From the NCBI RefSeq assembly GCF_001485435.1, contig NZ_BCMS01000001.1:319501-383500 (forward strand): a stretch of DNA of 64,000 bases. Reading direction: 5' to 3'. Under the pieces are notes generated by a model, which worked only from the letters and a program-made list of their open reading frames with translations, ran no database searches and had not been told where the DNA came from. The position numbers and the translations under genes are program-made. Source of the DNA: Deinococcus grandis (GTDB lineage Bacteria > Deinococcota > Deinococci > Deinococcales > Deinococcaceae). Positions 38,697 through 47,373 of the stretch are shown here, in pieces (within the stretch, counting starts at the first letter, position 1; the number at the start of each line of letters is the position of its first letter).

Positions 38697-38708
38697 GCCC
38701 GCACGCTA

Positions 38709-38783
38709 GCAGAGCGTGGGGAATGGAGGATGGCTGATGGTGGTCCTCCTACATCCCACAACCCACACCCTCCCACATAGGTC
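38709..38783. repeat. GTGGGGAATGG-family intergenic repeat
   Basis: GCGTGGGGAATGGAGGATGG on the left and CCCACAACCCACACCCTCCC on the right form an imperfect inverted pair. It lies between divergent genes, so it cannot be only a terminator. Related blocks occur at 11.76, 13.64, 15.71, 49.9 and 52.87 kb. Confidence 0.55.
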
Positions 38784-38828
38784 ATCTGGCGGCGGCGCGG
38801 CGTGGGCGCGGGGTCTACACTCGGGCGC

Positions 38829-39782
38829 ATGAGTGATGGCGTGCGGGCAGAGGTGGTGCGGGTGGCAGCGGTGCGGGTGGCAGTGGCGGCGTACCCGGTG
38901 GACTTCCTGGCGGACTGGGCGGCGTACGAGGCGAAACTCTCGCGCTGGGTGGCGGACGCGGCGGGGCAGGGCGCGGGGCTGCTGGTGTTCCCGGAGTACG
39001 CGCCGCTGGAACTGATCAGCCTGCTGCCCACGGACCTGCATCATGACGTGATCGGCATGCGCCCGGCGTTGCAGGCGTTCGTGCCGGATTTCCTGGCGCT
39101 GCACGCCCGGCTGGCCCGCGAGTACGGGGTGGGCATCGTCGCCGGGAGCTACCCGGTGGCGCAGGGGGGGGTGTTCGTGAACCGGGCGTTCGTGTTCGGT
39201 CCGGACGGCACGCACGCACATCAGGACAAGCTGCTGATGACCCGCTTTGAGGCCGAGGAGTGGCACATCGCGCCGGGCGAGGGCGCGGCGGTGTTCGACC
39301 TGCCCCTGCCGGGCGGGACGCTGCGCTTCGGGATCGCCATCTGCTACGACAGCGAGTTCCCTACCCTGGCGCGCGAACTCGCCGAGGGCGGTGCGGAGCT
39401 GCTGGTCGTGCCGTCCTTCACCGGGAGTCGCGCGGGCTTCACGCGGGTGCGGGTGGGCAGCATGGCCCGCGCGCTGGAAAACCAGCTGTACGCGCTGCAC
39501 GCCCCGCTGATCGCGGACGCCCCCTGGACGTACGCGGTCGAGGACGCACACGGCGCGGCGGGCGTGTACGCCCCGTCGGACAACGGCCTGCCGGAGGACG
39601 GCGTCGTGGCGCAGCTCGGCTGGAACGAGCCGGGCTGGCTGGTCACGGACCTGGACCTGCGCCTGACCCGCGCGGTTCGCGTGGACGGGCACGTCCTGAA
39701 CTGGCGCGACCGCGTGGTGGGCGCGACTCGCCCGACGCCCGCGCAGGTCGTGAGTCTGGGTGGCGTCCCGGAGCGCGTGTGA
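38829..39782 (+). CDS. Carbon-nitrogen hydrolase (nitrilase superfamily)
   Basis: A 317-residue cytoplasmic amidase/nitrilase-fold protein with the complete Glu-Lys-Cys triad: LVFPEYAPLE (Glu), HQDKLLMT (Lys) and GIAICYDSEFP (Cys). This hydrolyses a small amide or nitrile; substrate unassigned. The ATG at 38829 is placed at the conserved start. First of six co-directional genes; its TGA overlaps the GTG of the next gene by four bases. Confidence 0.92.
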   Translation: MSDGVRAEVVRVAAVRVAVAAYPVDFLADWAAYEAKLSRWVADAAGQGAGLLVFPEYAPLELISLLPTDLHHDVIGMRPALQAFVPDFLALHARLAREYGVGIVAGSYPVAQGGVFVNRAFVFGPDGTHAHQDKLLMTRFEAEEWHIAPGEGAAVFDLPLPGGTLRFGIAICYDSEFPTLARELAEGGAELLVVPSFTGSRAGFTRVRVGSMARALENQLYALHAPLIADAPWTYAVEDAHGAAGVYAPSDNGLPEDGVVAQLGWNEPGWLVTDLDLRLTRAVRVDGHVLNWRDRVVGATRPTPAQVVSLGGVPERV

Positions 39783-40288
39783 CGGCCGTGCAGGTCCGCC
39801 GCCTGACGCCCGGGGACGCCCCGGCCTACCGCGCCGCGCGGCTGGCGGCGTTGCAGGCCGACCCGGCGGCATTCATGATGACTGCCCCGGAGTTCGCGGC
39901 GCAACCTGAGGACGCGCTGGCGGCCCGCCTCGCGCCGGACGCGGCGGGGGTCACGCTGGGGGCCTTCGTGGACGGTCAGCTGCTGGGCCTGCTGACCCTG
40001 GTGCGCGAAACGGCCCCGCCGCTGGCGCACCGCGTCAATGTGTACGGCGTGTCGGTCGCCCCGGGGGCGCGTGGGCAGGGCCTCGGCGCGGCGCTCGTGC
40101 GGGCGGGGGTGGCGCTGGCGCGCTCGTGGGTGGGCGTGACGTCCCTGCACCTCGCCGTCATGGACTCGCAGGACGCCGCGCGGCGCCTGTACGAACGCTG
40201 CGGGTTCCGCGTGTGGGGCACCCAGCCGGACGCGGTGCGCCGGGACGGCCGCGTGCACGCCGAGCACTGGCTGGTCCTGGAGTGCTGA
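39779..40288 (+). CDS. GNAT family N-acetyltransferase
   Basis: A 169-residue single-domain GNAT protein with the acetyl-CoA loop VAPGARGQGLGAALV (about 95-109) and the late SQDAARRLYERCGFRVWG block. GTG at 39779 overlaps the nitrilase stop (GTGA), indicating translational coupling with it and possible action on a related metabolite. Acceptor unknown. Unrelated in architecture to the two-domain GNATs at 8.8-11.8 kb. Confidence 0.88.
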   Translation: MTAVQVRRLTPGDAPAYRAARLAALQADPAAFMMTAPEFAAQPEDALAARLAPDAAGVTLGAFVDGQLLGLLTLVRETAPPLAHRVNVYGVSVAPGARGQGLGAALVRAGVALARSWVGVTSLHLAVMDSQDAARRLYERCGFRVWGTQPDAVRRDGRVHAEHWLVLEC

Positions 40289-41328
40289 CGGCGCCGCCAG
40301 CGCCCACCTTTGTGCGCCCACCGCGGCTGGTTCCGGGGTCGCGGGTAGCGGCCCTGAGCCTCTCCAGCGGCTTCGTGACCGAGGTCATGAACCGCTACCG
40401 GGCCGGGGTGCGGCAGGTCGCGCGGGAATTCGGGTGGGAGGTCGTGGCCGCCCCGAACGCGCTGCGTGGCCCGGCGTTCCTGGCGGCGAACCCGCAGGCC
40501 CGCGCGGACGACCTGCACTGGGCGCTGGAGTCGCCGGACATTCACGGGATGGTGAGCATCATCGGCGGGGACGACAGCGTGCGCCTGCTGCCGTTCCTCC
40601 GCCCGGAGGTGATCCGCGCGCACCCGAAGGCGCTGCTGGGCTTCAGCGACACCACCGTGACCCTCACGCAGTTCGTGCGGGCGGGCGTGATGGCGTATCA
40701 CGGTCCGGCGCTGCTGACCGACCTCGCGGAGAACGGCGGAATGCACCCCTACGTGGTGCAGGGGGTGAGGCGCGCGCTGATCGATCCGCCCGCCCCATTC
40801 GACCTGGCGCCCGCGCCCGGCTGGACGCAGGTCAGCCCGGACTGGGCCGACGAGGCCGCGCAGGAAGTCCCCCGGACCTTCGACGCCGGGGACGGCTGGG
40901 TGTGGCTGCAGGGCGACGCGCCCGCGCAGGGGCACCTGCTGGGCGGCTGCATCGAGGTGCTGGACATGTTCAGTGGCACGCCCGGCTGGCCCGAACCGGC
41001 CCTCTGGCGCGGCGCGGTCCTGGCCCTGGAGACCAGCGAGGACGTCCCCCCACCCCGGCAGGTGGGGTACTGGCTGCGCAACCTCGCCGCGCAGGGCATC
41101 CTGGGTGGGCTGGCGGGACTGCTGCTGGCCCGCCCGCGCCGCTACACGCCCGAGATGGTCGCGGACCTGTACACCTGGGTACGCCGCGTCCTGCACGAGG
41201 CGGGCCGTCCGGACCTGCCGGTCGTGGCGAACGTGGATTTCGGGCACACCAGTCCGCAGCTGACCCTGCCGCTGGGCGCCCCGGCGCGGCTCGACCCCGG
41301 GGCGGGTCGCGTGACGGTGTTCCCCTGA
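40282..41328 (+). CDS. S66 family peptidase (LD-carboxypeptidase / MccF-like)
   Basis: A 348-residue S66 serine peptidase, the family of LD-carboxypeptidase A (murein tripeptide recycling) and MccF (microcin immunity). The nucleophile loop is SIIGGDDSVRLLPFL, the Glu sits in ALETSEDV and the His in FGHTSPQ. The larger C-terminal domain and the position of the triad resemble MccF-type proteins as much as LdcA. GTG at 40282 overlaps the GNAT gene by seven bases; an acetyltransferase next to an MccF-like peptidase recalls microcin self-immunity pairs (MccE-MccF), but no peptide gene is seen. Confidence 0.88.
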   Translation: MLTAPPAPTFVRPPRLVPGSRVAALSLSSGFVTEVMNRYRAGVRQVAREFGWEVVAAPNALRGPAFLAANPQARADDLHWALESPDIHGMVSIIGGDDSVRLLPFLRPEVIRAHPKALLGFSDTTVTLTQFVRAGVMAYHGPALLTDLAENGGMHPYVVQGVRRALIDPPAPFDLAPAPGWTQVSPDWADEAAQEVPRTFDAGDGWVWLQGDAPAQGHLLGGCIEVLDMFSGTPGWPEPALWRGAVLALETSEDVPPPRQVGYWLRNLAAQGILGGLAGLLLARPRRYTPEMVADLYTWVRRVLHEAGRPDLPVVANVDFGHTSPQLTLPLGAPARLDPGAGRVTVFP

Positions 41329-41381
41329 CCTCACCTCCGGCCGGGGCCGCCACATCCGTTCCAGACGCGCGGCGCGCTATC

Positions 41382-42143
41382 ATGGGCGGTGTGCGGCTGC
41401 TGCTGCTGTCTGACATTCACGCGAACCACACCGCCCTGCAGGCGGTTCTGAACGACGCCGAGAAACGCCGCTTCGATCAGGTCATCCACCTCGGCGACGC
41501 GCTGGGCTACGGCCCGCACCCGCGCGAGGTGCTGGACGCCCTGCGGGAACTGGACGCCATCTGCGTGCTCGGCAACCACGACGAGATGCTGCTGCAGTAC
41601 GCCGCCGGACGCAAGGAATCCCGCGATTCGATCGTCAGCATGGCCCTCACGTGGCAGCTGTCGCGCCTGTCCGAACGGGACGTCGCGTGGGTGCGGCTGT
41701 GGCGCGACGGCATCGACGATCCGGACGTCGGCGCCCGGTACCGGCACGGCACGCCGGTCAGCCTGGATCACTACACCGATTCCGTCCCGGCGGCCCGCGA
41801 GGCCTTCACGCAGTGGCAGGGCCGCCTGGGGTTCGTGGGGCACACGCACGTCCCGGCGGCGTACGCCACGCTGAACTCCCCGGTGGGGGACTGGGTGAAG
41901 GTGCAGGCCTTCCCGGACGGCGGGAGTTACATGGTGGCGCCCAGCACCCGCGTGATCCTGAACCCCGGCAGCGTCGGGCAGCCGCGCGACGGGAACCCGA
42001 AGGCCAGTTACGCCATCTACGACTCGGCGCGCGGCTACTTCGAGGTGTTCCGCGTGGCCTACGACATCGAGCGGGCGCAGGAGGCGGCGCTGGAGGCCGG
42101 CCTGCCGCAGGTGCTCGCCGCGCGCCTCGCCATCGGCAAGTAG
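41382..42143 (+). CDS. Metallophosphoesterase (YfcE/calcineurin-like)
   Basis: A 253-residue two-metal phosphatase/phosphodiesterase: LLLSDIHANHTAL (D-x-H), VIHLGDALGYGP (GDxxGYG), CVLGNHDEML (GNHD), LGFVGHTHVP (GHTH) and LNPGSVGQPRDG. This motif set is that of small calcineurin-like phosphodiesterases related to YfcE and bacterial PP-like enzymes. Substrate unknown. ATG at 41382 chosen; a GTG at 41391 is an equally possible start. Part of the run of co-directional genes; eight bases separate it from the DNA polymerase subunit gene. Confidence 0.92.
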   Translation: MGGVRLLLLSDIHANHTALQAVLNDAEKRRFDQVIHLGDALGYGPHPREVLDALRELDAICVLGNHDEMLLQYAAGRKESRDSIVSMALTWQLSRLSERDVAWVRLWRDGIDDPDVGARYRHGTPVSLDHYTDSVPAAREAFTQWQGRLGFVGHTHVPAAYATLNSPVGDWVKVQAFPDGGSYMVAPSTRVILNPGSVGQPRDGNPKASYAIYDSARGYFEVFRVAYDIERAQEAALEAGLPQVLAARLAIGK

Positions 42144-42151
42144 GTGCGGCC

Positions 42152-43087
42152 GTGACGACCGCCGCCGACCCGCACGGTCCGCTGCTGGAGCAGACCGGGG
42201 CCTTCCGCGGCAACGCCCTGCTGCTGACCGGCCCGGCCCGCGTGGGGAAACTGGACGTGGCGCGCGCCGTGGCCGCGCAGCACAACTGTCAGGGCGCGCG
42301 GGGCATGTACGGCGAGGCCTGCGGCACCTGCCCGTCGTGCCGGGCCCTGGCGGCCGGCGCGCACCCGGACCTGCTGCTCGTCGAGCCGCGCGCCACGACG
42401 AGCACCGGCAAGGCCGCGCGGCGCAAACTGATTCCCATCGGCGCGGTCCTGTCGGGCCGGGACAAGGCCCGCGAGTACGAGACGCACGTGTTCGAGTTCC
42501 TGGAGGTGCGCCCCACCTTCAACCGGCGCGTCGTGATCGTGCAGGGCGCCGAGTACCTCGGTCCGGAGGCCGCGAACGCCCTGCTGAAACTGGTGGAGGA
42601 GCCCCCGCACGGCGCGCTGTTCGTGTTCCTCGCCGAGGACCTGCGCGCCGTGCTGCCCACCATTGTCAGTCGCAGCGCCCGCCTGACCGTCACGCCGGTC
42701 AGCGACCCGGCGCTGGAACGCGCCCTGCTGCGCGCCGGGCAGGACCCCGACGCGGAACTCGTGGCGTTCGCCGCAGGACGCACCGGGGTGCTGACCGACC
42801 CGGACCCGGTGCGCGGGGCGCTGCAGGACGCCCGTGAACTCACGAACGCGCTCGGCGAGAGTCTGCTGGGCGCCCTGGAGGCCGCCGAGGCGCTGGAGAA
42901 ACGCTTCGATCCGGCGTGGCACCCCGAGACGCTGCGCTTCACGTGGCGGGATCAGCCCCCGCACGTCCGCGCGCGTGCCGACACGGCCCTGACCGCCCTT
43001 CAGGAGGCGCTGGAGGCGTACGCCAGCCCCAGCCTGAGCTTCCAGGTGTTCGCGCTGGCCTTGCGGGACGCCTTCGGGCACGCCTGA
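42152..43087 (+). CDS. holB: DNA polymerase III subunit delta prime
   Basis: A 311-residue clamp-loader subunit of AAA+ type. It has a P-loop-like LTGPARVGKLDVAR near residue 30, the zinc-binding cysteine cluster CGTCPSC, a Walker-B-like VVIVQGAEYLGPEAANALLKLVEEPP, and SRSARLTV, equivalent to the SRC motif (here SRS). The C-terminal half is a helical collar. It acts with DnaX and delta to load the sliding clamp. GTG at 42152. The gene follows the phosphoesterase closely and precedes an MBL hydrolase. Confidence 0.87.
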   Translation: MTTAADPHGPLLEQTGAFRGNALLLTGPARVGKLDVARAVAAQHNCQGARGMYGEACGTCPSCRALAAGAHPDLLLVEPRATTSTGKAARRKLIPIGAVLSGRDKAREYETHVFEFLEVRPTFNRRVVIVQGAEYLGPEAANALLKLVEEPPHGALFVFLAEDLRAVLPTIVSRSARLTVTPVSDPALERALLRAGQDPDAELVAFAAGRTGVLTDPDPVRGALQDARELTNALGESLLGALEAAEALEKRFDPAWHPETLRFTWRDQPPHVRARADTALTALQEALEAYASPSLSFQVFALALRDAFGHA

Positions 43088-43120
43088 AGTGGACGGTCCC
43101 CCCGGCGTAGACTGCCGGGC

Positions 43121-43765
43121 ATGAGTGCTCCTTTCACGCACGGCGCGCTGCGCCTCTGGTCGGTGCCGACCGGCCCCATCCAGGAGAACGCCATCCTGAT
43201 CGCCGGGGCTGGAAACGAGGGGTTCCTGATCGACCCGGGCGACGACGCCGAGCGCCTGCTGACGCTGGTGCGCGGGTCGGGCGTGACGGTGCGGGGCATC
43301 CTGCTCACGCACGCGCACTTCGATCACATCGGCGCCGTGCAGCCGTTGCGCGAGGCGCTGCAGGTGCCGGTGTGGCTGCACCCGGCGGACCTGCCGCTGT
43401 ACCGCGCGGGCGCGCAGAGTGCCGCCCGCTGGAACCTCCCGTTCATCCAGCCCGCCGATCCCGACCATGAGATCACGCCGGGGCAGACGTTCACGGCGGG
43501 CGACCTGACCCTCACGGCGCGCTTCCTGCCGGGGCACGCGCCGGGGCACGTGGTGTTCACCGCGCCGGGCCTCGTGGTCGCCGGGGACACGCTGTTCCGG
43601 GGCGGAATCGGCCGGACGGACCTGCCGGGCGGGAACCACCCGCAGCTCCTGGCGGGCATCCGCGAGCAGCTGCTGACCCTGCCGGGCGACACGGTGGTGT
43701 ACCCGGGGCACGGGCCGCGCACGACGGTCGCCACGGAAATCCAGACGAACCCGTTCCTGCAATGA
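43121..43765 (+). CDS. MBL-fold metallohydrolase (glyoxalase II-like)
   Basis: A 214-residue zinc hydrolase. Metal ligands: THAHFDH (HxHxDH), LPGHAPGHVVF, AGDTLFRGGIGRTDLPGG and VYPGHGPRTT. The GIGRTDLPGG block is typical of YcbL/hydroxyacylglutathione-hydrolase-like proteins. It probably cleaves a thioester; in a bacillithiol organism the partner thiol would not be glutathione. ATG at 43121. A strong hairpin follows. Confidence 0.92.
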   Translation: MSAPFTHGALRLWSVPTGPIQENAILIAGAGNEGFLIDPGDDAERLLTLVRGSGVTVRGILLTHAHFDHIGAVQPLREALQVPVWLHPADLPLYRAGAQSAARWNLPFIQPADPDHEITPGQTFTAGDLTLTARFLPGHAPGHVVFTAPGLVVAGDTLFRGGIGRTDLPGGNHPQLLAGIREQLLTLPGDTVVYPGHGPRTTVATEIQTNPFLQ

Positions 43766-43769
43766 GAAG

Positions 43770-43799
43770 GGCGCCGCCCCAGTCAACGGGGGCGGCGCC
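43770..43799. terminator. Bidirectional terminator between convergent genes
   Basis: GGCGCCGCCCC at 43770-43780 and GGGGCGGCGCC at 43789-43799 form an 11-bp perfect stem with a short loop, between the MBL and subtilase genes. Confidence 0.75.
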
Positions 43800-43813
43800 G
43801 GGTAGAGGAGGGT

Positions 43814-45142
43814 TTAGAAGCCGCTGACGTTCAGGCGGCCGCCGGTGACGGTCTTGCCATTCAGGCTGGCGGTGGGCGTGGCGCTGCCGAGGATCGCGGC
43901 GCGGATCTGCGCGGCGGTCGCGTTCGGGTTGAGGCTGGCGTACAGGGCGACGCCGCCGGTGACGTGCGGGGTGGCCATGCTCGTGCCGTTGTAACTGGCG
44001 TACTTGTTGTACGGCACGCTGCTGGTGATCGCCACGCCGGGCGCGCCGATGTCCACGCTGGTCTTCCCGTACTGGCTGAACGAGGCCAGCGCGCCGGCCT
44101 TGTCGATGGCGGCCACGGCGATCACGGCGTCGTACCCGGCGCCGGCGGTCGTGTCGTAGTTGCTGGGGTAGCTGGCGGTCGCGTCGTTGTCGGTGCCGCT
44201 GTTCCCGGCGGCCGCGACGAACAGGATGTTCACCTTGGCGGCGCGGACGATCGCCTCGTACATGGCCTGGCTGTAGCCGCCGCCGCCCCAGCTGTTGTTC
44301 GTGGCGACGATGTTCAGCCCGTGGCGGGTCTTGAGGTCCGTGAAGTAGTCCACGGCCTTGATGGCGTCGGCGGTGTTCCCGCCGCGGCGGCCCAGGAACT
44401 TGCCGCTGATGAACGTCACGTTGTGGTTCACGCCGACCACGCCGCCGTCGTTCGCGGTGCCGCCGATCGTCCCGGCGACGTGCGTGCCGTGCGCGTCCAG
44501 GCTGCCGCGCGTGCCGCCGTCATAGATGGTGTTGTCGTTGTTCGCGAAGTCCCAGCCGCGCGTGTCGTCCACGTAGCCGTTGCCGTCGTTGTCCTTCCCG
44601 TCCACCGGATCGAAGGGGTTCAGCCAGGCGTTGCCCCGCAGGTCGGGGTGGTCGAACTGGTAGCCCTCGTCGATGATGCCCACGTACACGCCCTTGCTGC
44701 CGGTCTTCCCGGCGGCCCAGGCGGTCTCGGCGCCTGAACCGAAGTTGCCCTTCATGCCCCACAGCGTGCCGTTGGTGTAGTAACTGTCGCTGGGCAGCGC
44801 CTGGGTCTGGTACGTCCAGTTGGGTTCCGCGAAACGCACGAGGCCGCTGGCCTGCAGCTGCTGGGCCTTGGCGGTCACGCCCTGACCGTCGGTGATGCGG
44901 GCGCGCAGCAGCGCAGCGCCGTTCACGGTGGTCAGCGTCTCGACGGACTGCACGCCCAGCGCGCTCAGGCTGGTCAGCGCCTGACTGTTCACGCCGCCCT
45001 TGAGTTGCACGAGCAGTTCGCCGTCCACGAAGGCGGGCGCGGCGGCCTGCGTGGCGTCGGGCGTCAGCTGGGCCGGGGTCTGCCCGCAGGCAGCCAGGAG
45101 GACGGAGAGGGTCAGCAGGCCAAACAGACGGGTACGGTTCAT
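43814..45142 (-). CDS. Secreted S8 family serine peptidase (subtilase), lipoprotein
   Basis: A 442-residue exported protease. Signal peptide 1-18 with lipobox LLAAC (Cys19). Residues about 35-115 are the I9-type inhibitory propeptide. The catalytic domain (about 125-435) has Asp158 in VGIIDEG, His218 in DAHGTHVAG, oxyanion Asn314 in AAGNSG and Ser388 in NGTSMATPH, so a complete triad. An NDGNGYVDD stretch looks like a calcium site. Probable role is extracellular protein breakdown; Deinococcus secretes many subtilases. GGAGG precedes the ATG. Monocistronic. Confidence 0.96.
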   Translation of the reverse strand: MNRTRLFGLLTLSVLLAACGQTPAQLTPDATQAAAPAFVDGELLVQLKGGVNSQALTSLSALGVQSVETLTTVNGAALLRARITDGQGVTAKAQQLQASGLVRFAEPNWTYQTQALPSDSYYTNGTLWGMKGNFGSGAETAWAAGKTGSKGVYVGIIDEGYQFDHPDLRGNAWLNPFDPVDGKDNDGNGYVDDTRGWDFANNDNTIYDGGTRGSLDAHGTHVAGTIGGTANDGGVVGVNHNVTFISGKFLGRRGGNTADAIKAVDYFTDLKTRHGLNIVATNNSWGGGGYSQAMYEAIVRAAKVNILFVAAAGNSGTDNDATASYPSNYDTTAGAGYDAVIAVAAIDKAGALASFSQYGKTSVDIGAPGVAITSSVPYNKYASYNGTSMATPHVTGGVALYASLNPNATAAQIRAAILGSATPTASLNGKTVTGGRLNVSGF

Positions 45143-45328
45143 GCAACCTCCGGCGTGCAGGGCAGCGGGGCCCGGTCACGGTGAGTGGGTCGTGTGGGAA
45201 CGGTCTGGAAACCATAGGACGCGGCCCGGGTGGTCATTTGTGAAGCGAGTTCCATTGCGCGGCCCACCCCGCCACCTGGGGGGAGGCGCCCGTCGCCCCA
45301 CCGCTCAGCATGCGCCGCGCCGGACCTC
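45143..45328. promoter_or_regulatory. Upstream region of the subtilase gene
   Basis: This stretch, together with the repeat to its right, fills the 360-bp gap between the divergent subtilase and DUF2270 genes. GGAGG lies four bases before the subtilase ATG. An AT-richer patch around 45213-45250 could contain a promoter, but I cannot define -35/-10 boxes. Confidence 0.4.
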
Positions 45329-45464
45329 ATACGGACTCCGATTGAATGGGCTGCAAAGCCCGTTCAATCCGAGCGGATGCGAGTAAGAGAGAAACGGGTT
45401 CCGGACGAGGAGCCGGCAATCCGGTGAAGTTCCGGATTGTTGGCGAAACAAACGGAATCCGTAT
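45329..45464. repeat. Dispersed 136-bp terminal-inverted-repeat element, copy 4
   Basis: ATACGGACTCCG at the left and CGGAATCCGTAT at the right. Internal hairpin GATTGAATGGGCT / AGCCCGTTCAATC, then AATCCGAGCGGATGCGAG, GGGTTCCGGACG, and the CAATCCGG...CCGGATTG hairpin. Exactly as long as copy 5 and in the opposite orientation; the two are clearly the best-preserved members. Confidence 0.95.
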
Positions 45465-45503
45465 CATGCCTCTGACAGGCCCCTCCATGAACACCGTGCA
45501 AGA

Positions 45504-46168
<665 letters not shown>

Positions 46169-46190
<22 letters not shown>

Positions 46191-47005
46191 CCGGCAGGGT
46201 CCGGCCCGTCCGGTCCTGCCGCGCGGACCTGCGCTTCCCGCCACAGCTGCGTGCCGGCCAGGGCCAGCGCCTGCACGCCCAGGCTGCGCGCGTACCAGTG
46301 CGGGCGCCCCGCGAGGACGCACGCGCCCAGCAGCAGGAACTGCGTGGCCAGCCCCAGGTTGGCGCTCAGGGTGTTCACGGCCAGCGGCGTGTACGCCTGC
46401 CGCTGCGCCGCCCCCGGCGTGGCCGACCCGGTCACGCGGCGGAGCCGGCTCTGGAAGGCGTGGTCCAGCGCCCGTTCCTGCGGCACGAAATACGCGCTGT
46501 ACACCGCCTGGAGGGCCCCCAGCACGACCGGGTCATCCCCGGCCTGCGCGGCGCCCTCGCGGAAGACCTCACCGCGCGCGGCCCGGTACTCCCGCTCCCA
46601 TAGGAAATCCACGGTCAGGATCAGGCTCTGCAGCAGCGTGACCGGCACGCCCGGGCGGCCCAGGATCGCCACGTTCAGCGCGAGGTTCACCAGCAGGTCC
46701 CCCTCGGTGTCCAGGTAGCGACCGGTCTCGGTCGTCTGCCCGGTCGCGCGGGCCAGCTGCCCGTCCAGGTTGTCCAGAACGGTCTTGACCTGAAGCAGCG
46801 CGGCGGGCCGCAGGCGTTCGCCGCGCCGGATGAGCAGCGCGGCGTACAGGCCCAGGGCAGTGTGCAGCAACACCACGTGCTGCGGGTTGACGTTCAGCCG
46901 CGCCAGGGGCGGCACGAGCAGCTGCGCTGCCGGGCGGAACAGACGTTCGCCCGCCCACTCGCGCGCCGGGCGGGCCTTGCGCGTGCGGGCGAGCCCGGAC
47001 TCTAT
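46169..47005 (-). CDS. CDP-alcohol phosphatidyltransferase family protein, start uncertain
   Basis: Integral membrane enzyme that joins a CDP-activated group to an alcohol in phospholipid synthesis. The full signature DGx2ARx8Gx3Dx3D is present in DNLDGQLARATGQ followed by TETGRYLDTEGD. Several hydrophobic helices follow. The alcohol acceptor is unknown. The start is odd: similarity clearly begins near REWAGERLFRPAAQLL, yet the first GTG is inside that region (46915). I placed the start at an ATA (47005) that overlaps the upstream TAG stop (ATAG), preceded by GGGGG; an upstream start inside the previous gene is the alternative. Last gene of a three-gene operon. Confidence 0.75.
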
Positions 47006-47373
47006 CGGCGGCCCCCGTACTTGGGGGCGCCCTTGCGGACCCCGGCGTAGCGGTTGCGTTCCTTGCGGCGCTGCGCGCTGCTGCCCTTCGCCGCTGCGCC
47101 CTTCGCGCCCGTGCCCGGCGTGGTGACCGGGCGGCGGGGCGCGAAGGTGTCCATGGTCAGGAAACGCGCGGCGGGAATGTACAGCAGCAGCACGAACAGC
47201 AGGCTGCCCCACCAGGTGTTCAGGGTGTCCTTCAGCGGAGTCAGTTGCAGCAGCCCGCTCAGGAGCGTGGCGACCAGCGCGAACAGCATGACCCGCGCGG
47301 TGAGTTTCAGCATCTTGCCCGCCGTGAAGCCCGGCGCGGGGTCCGGGGTGGTCAGCCAGCGCCAGAGCTTCAC
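47002..47373 (-). CDS. Small membrane protein with basic tail, 123 aa
   Basis: Two hydrophobic segments (about 24-45 and 55-72) and a long basic, Ala/Gly/Arg-rich tail ending RYAGVRKGAPKYGGRR, which may bind nucleic acid or acidic lipid headgroups. No family recognised. GTG at 47373 overlaps the stop of the preceding gene (GTGA). It lies between the dehydratase-like gene and the phosphatidyltransferase gene, suggesting a membrane-related function. Confidence 0.65.
   Translation of the reverse strand: MKLWRWLTTPDPAPGFTAGKMLKLTARVMLFALVATLLSGLLQLTPLKDTLNTWWGSLLFVLLLYIPAARFLTMDTFAPRRPVTTPGTGAKGAAAKGSSAQRRKERNRYAGVRKGAPKYGGRR

Noticed and set aside
45329..45464. Short reading frames in the 136-bp repeats
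   Set aside because: Frames are not conserved between copies and contain the hairpins; no ribosome binding sites.
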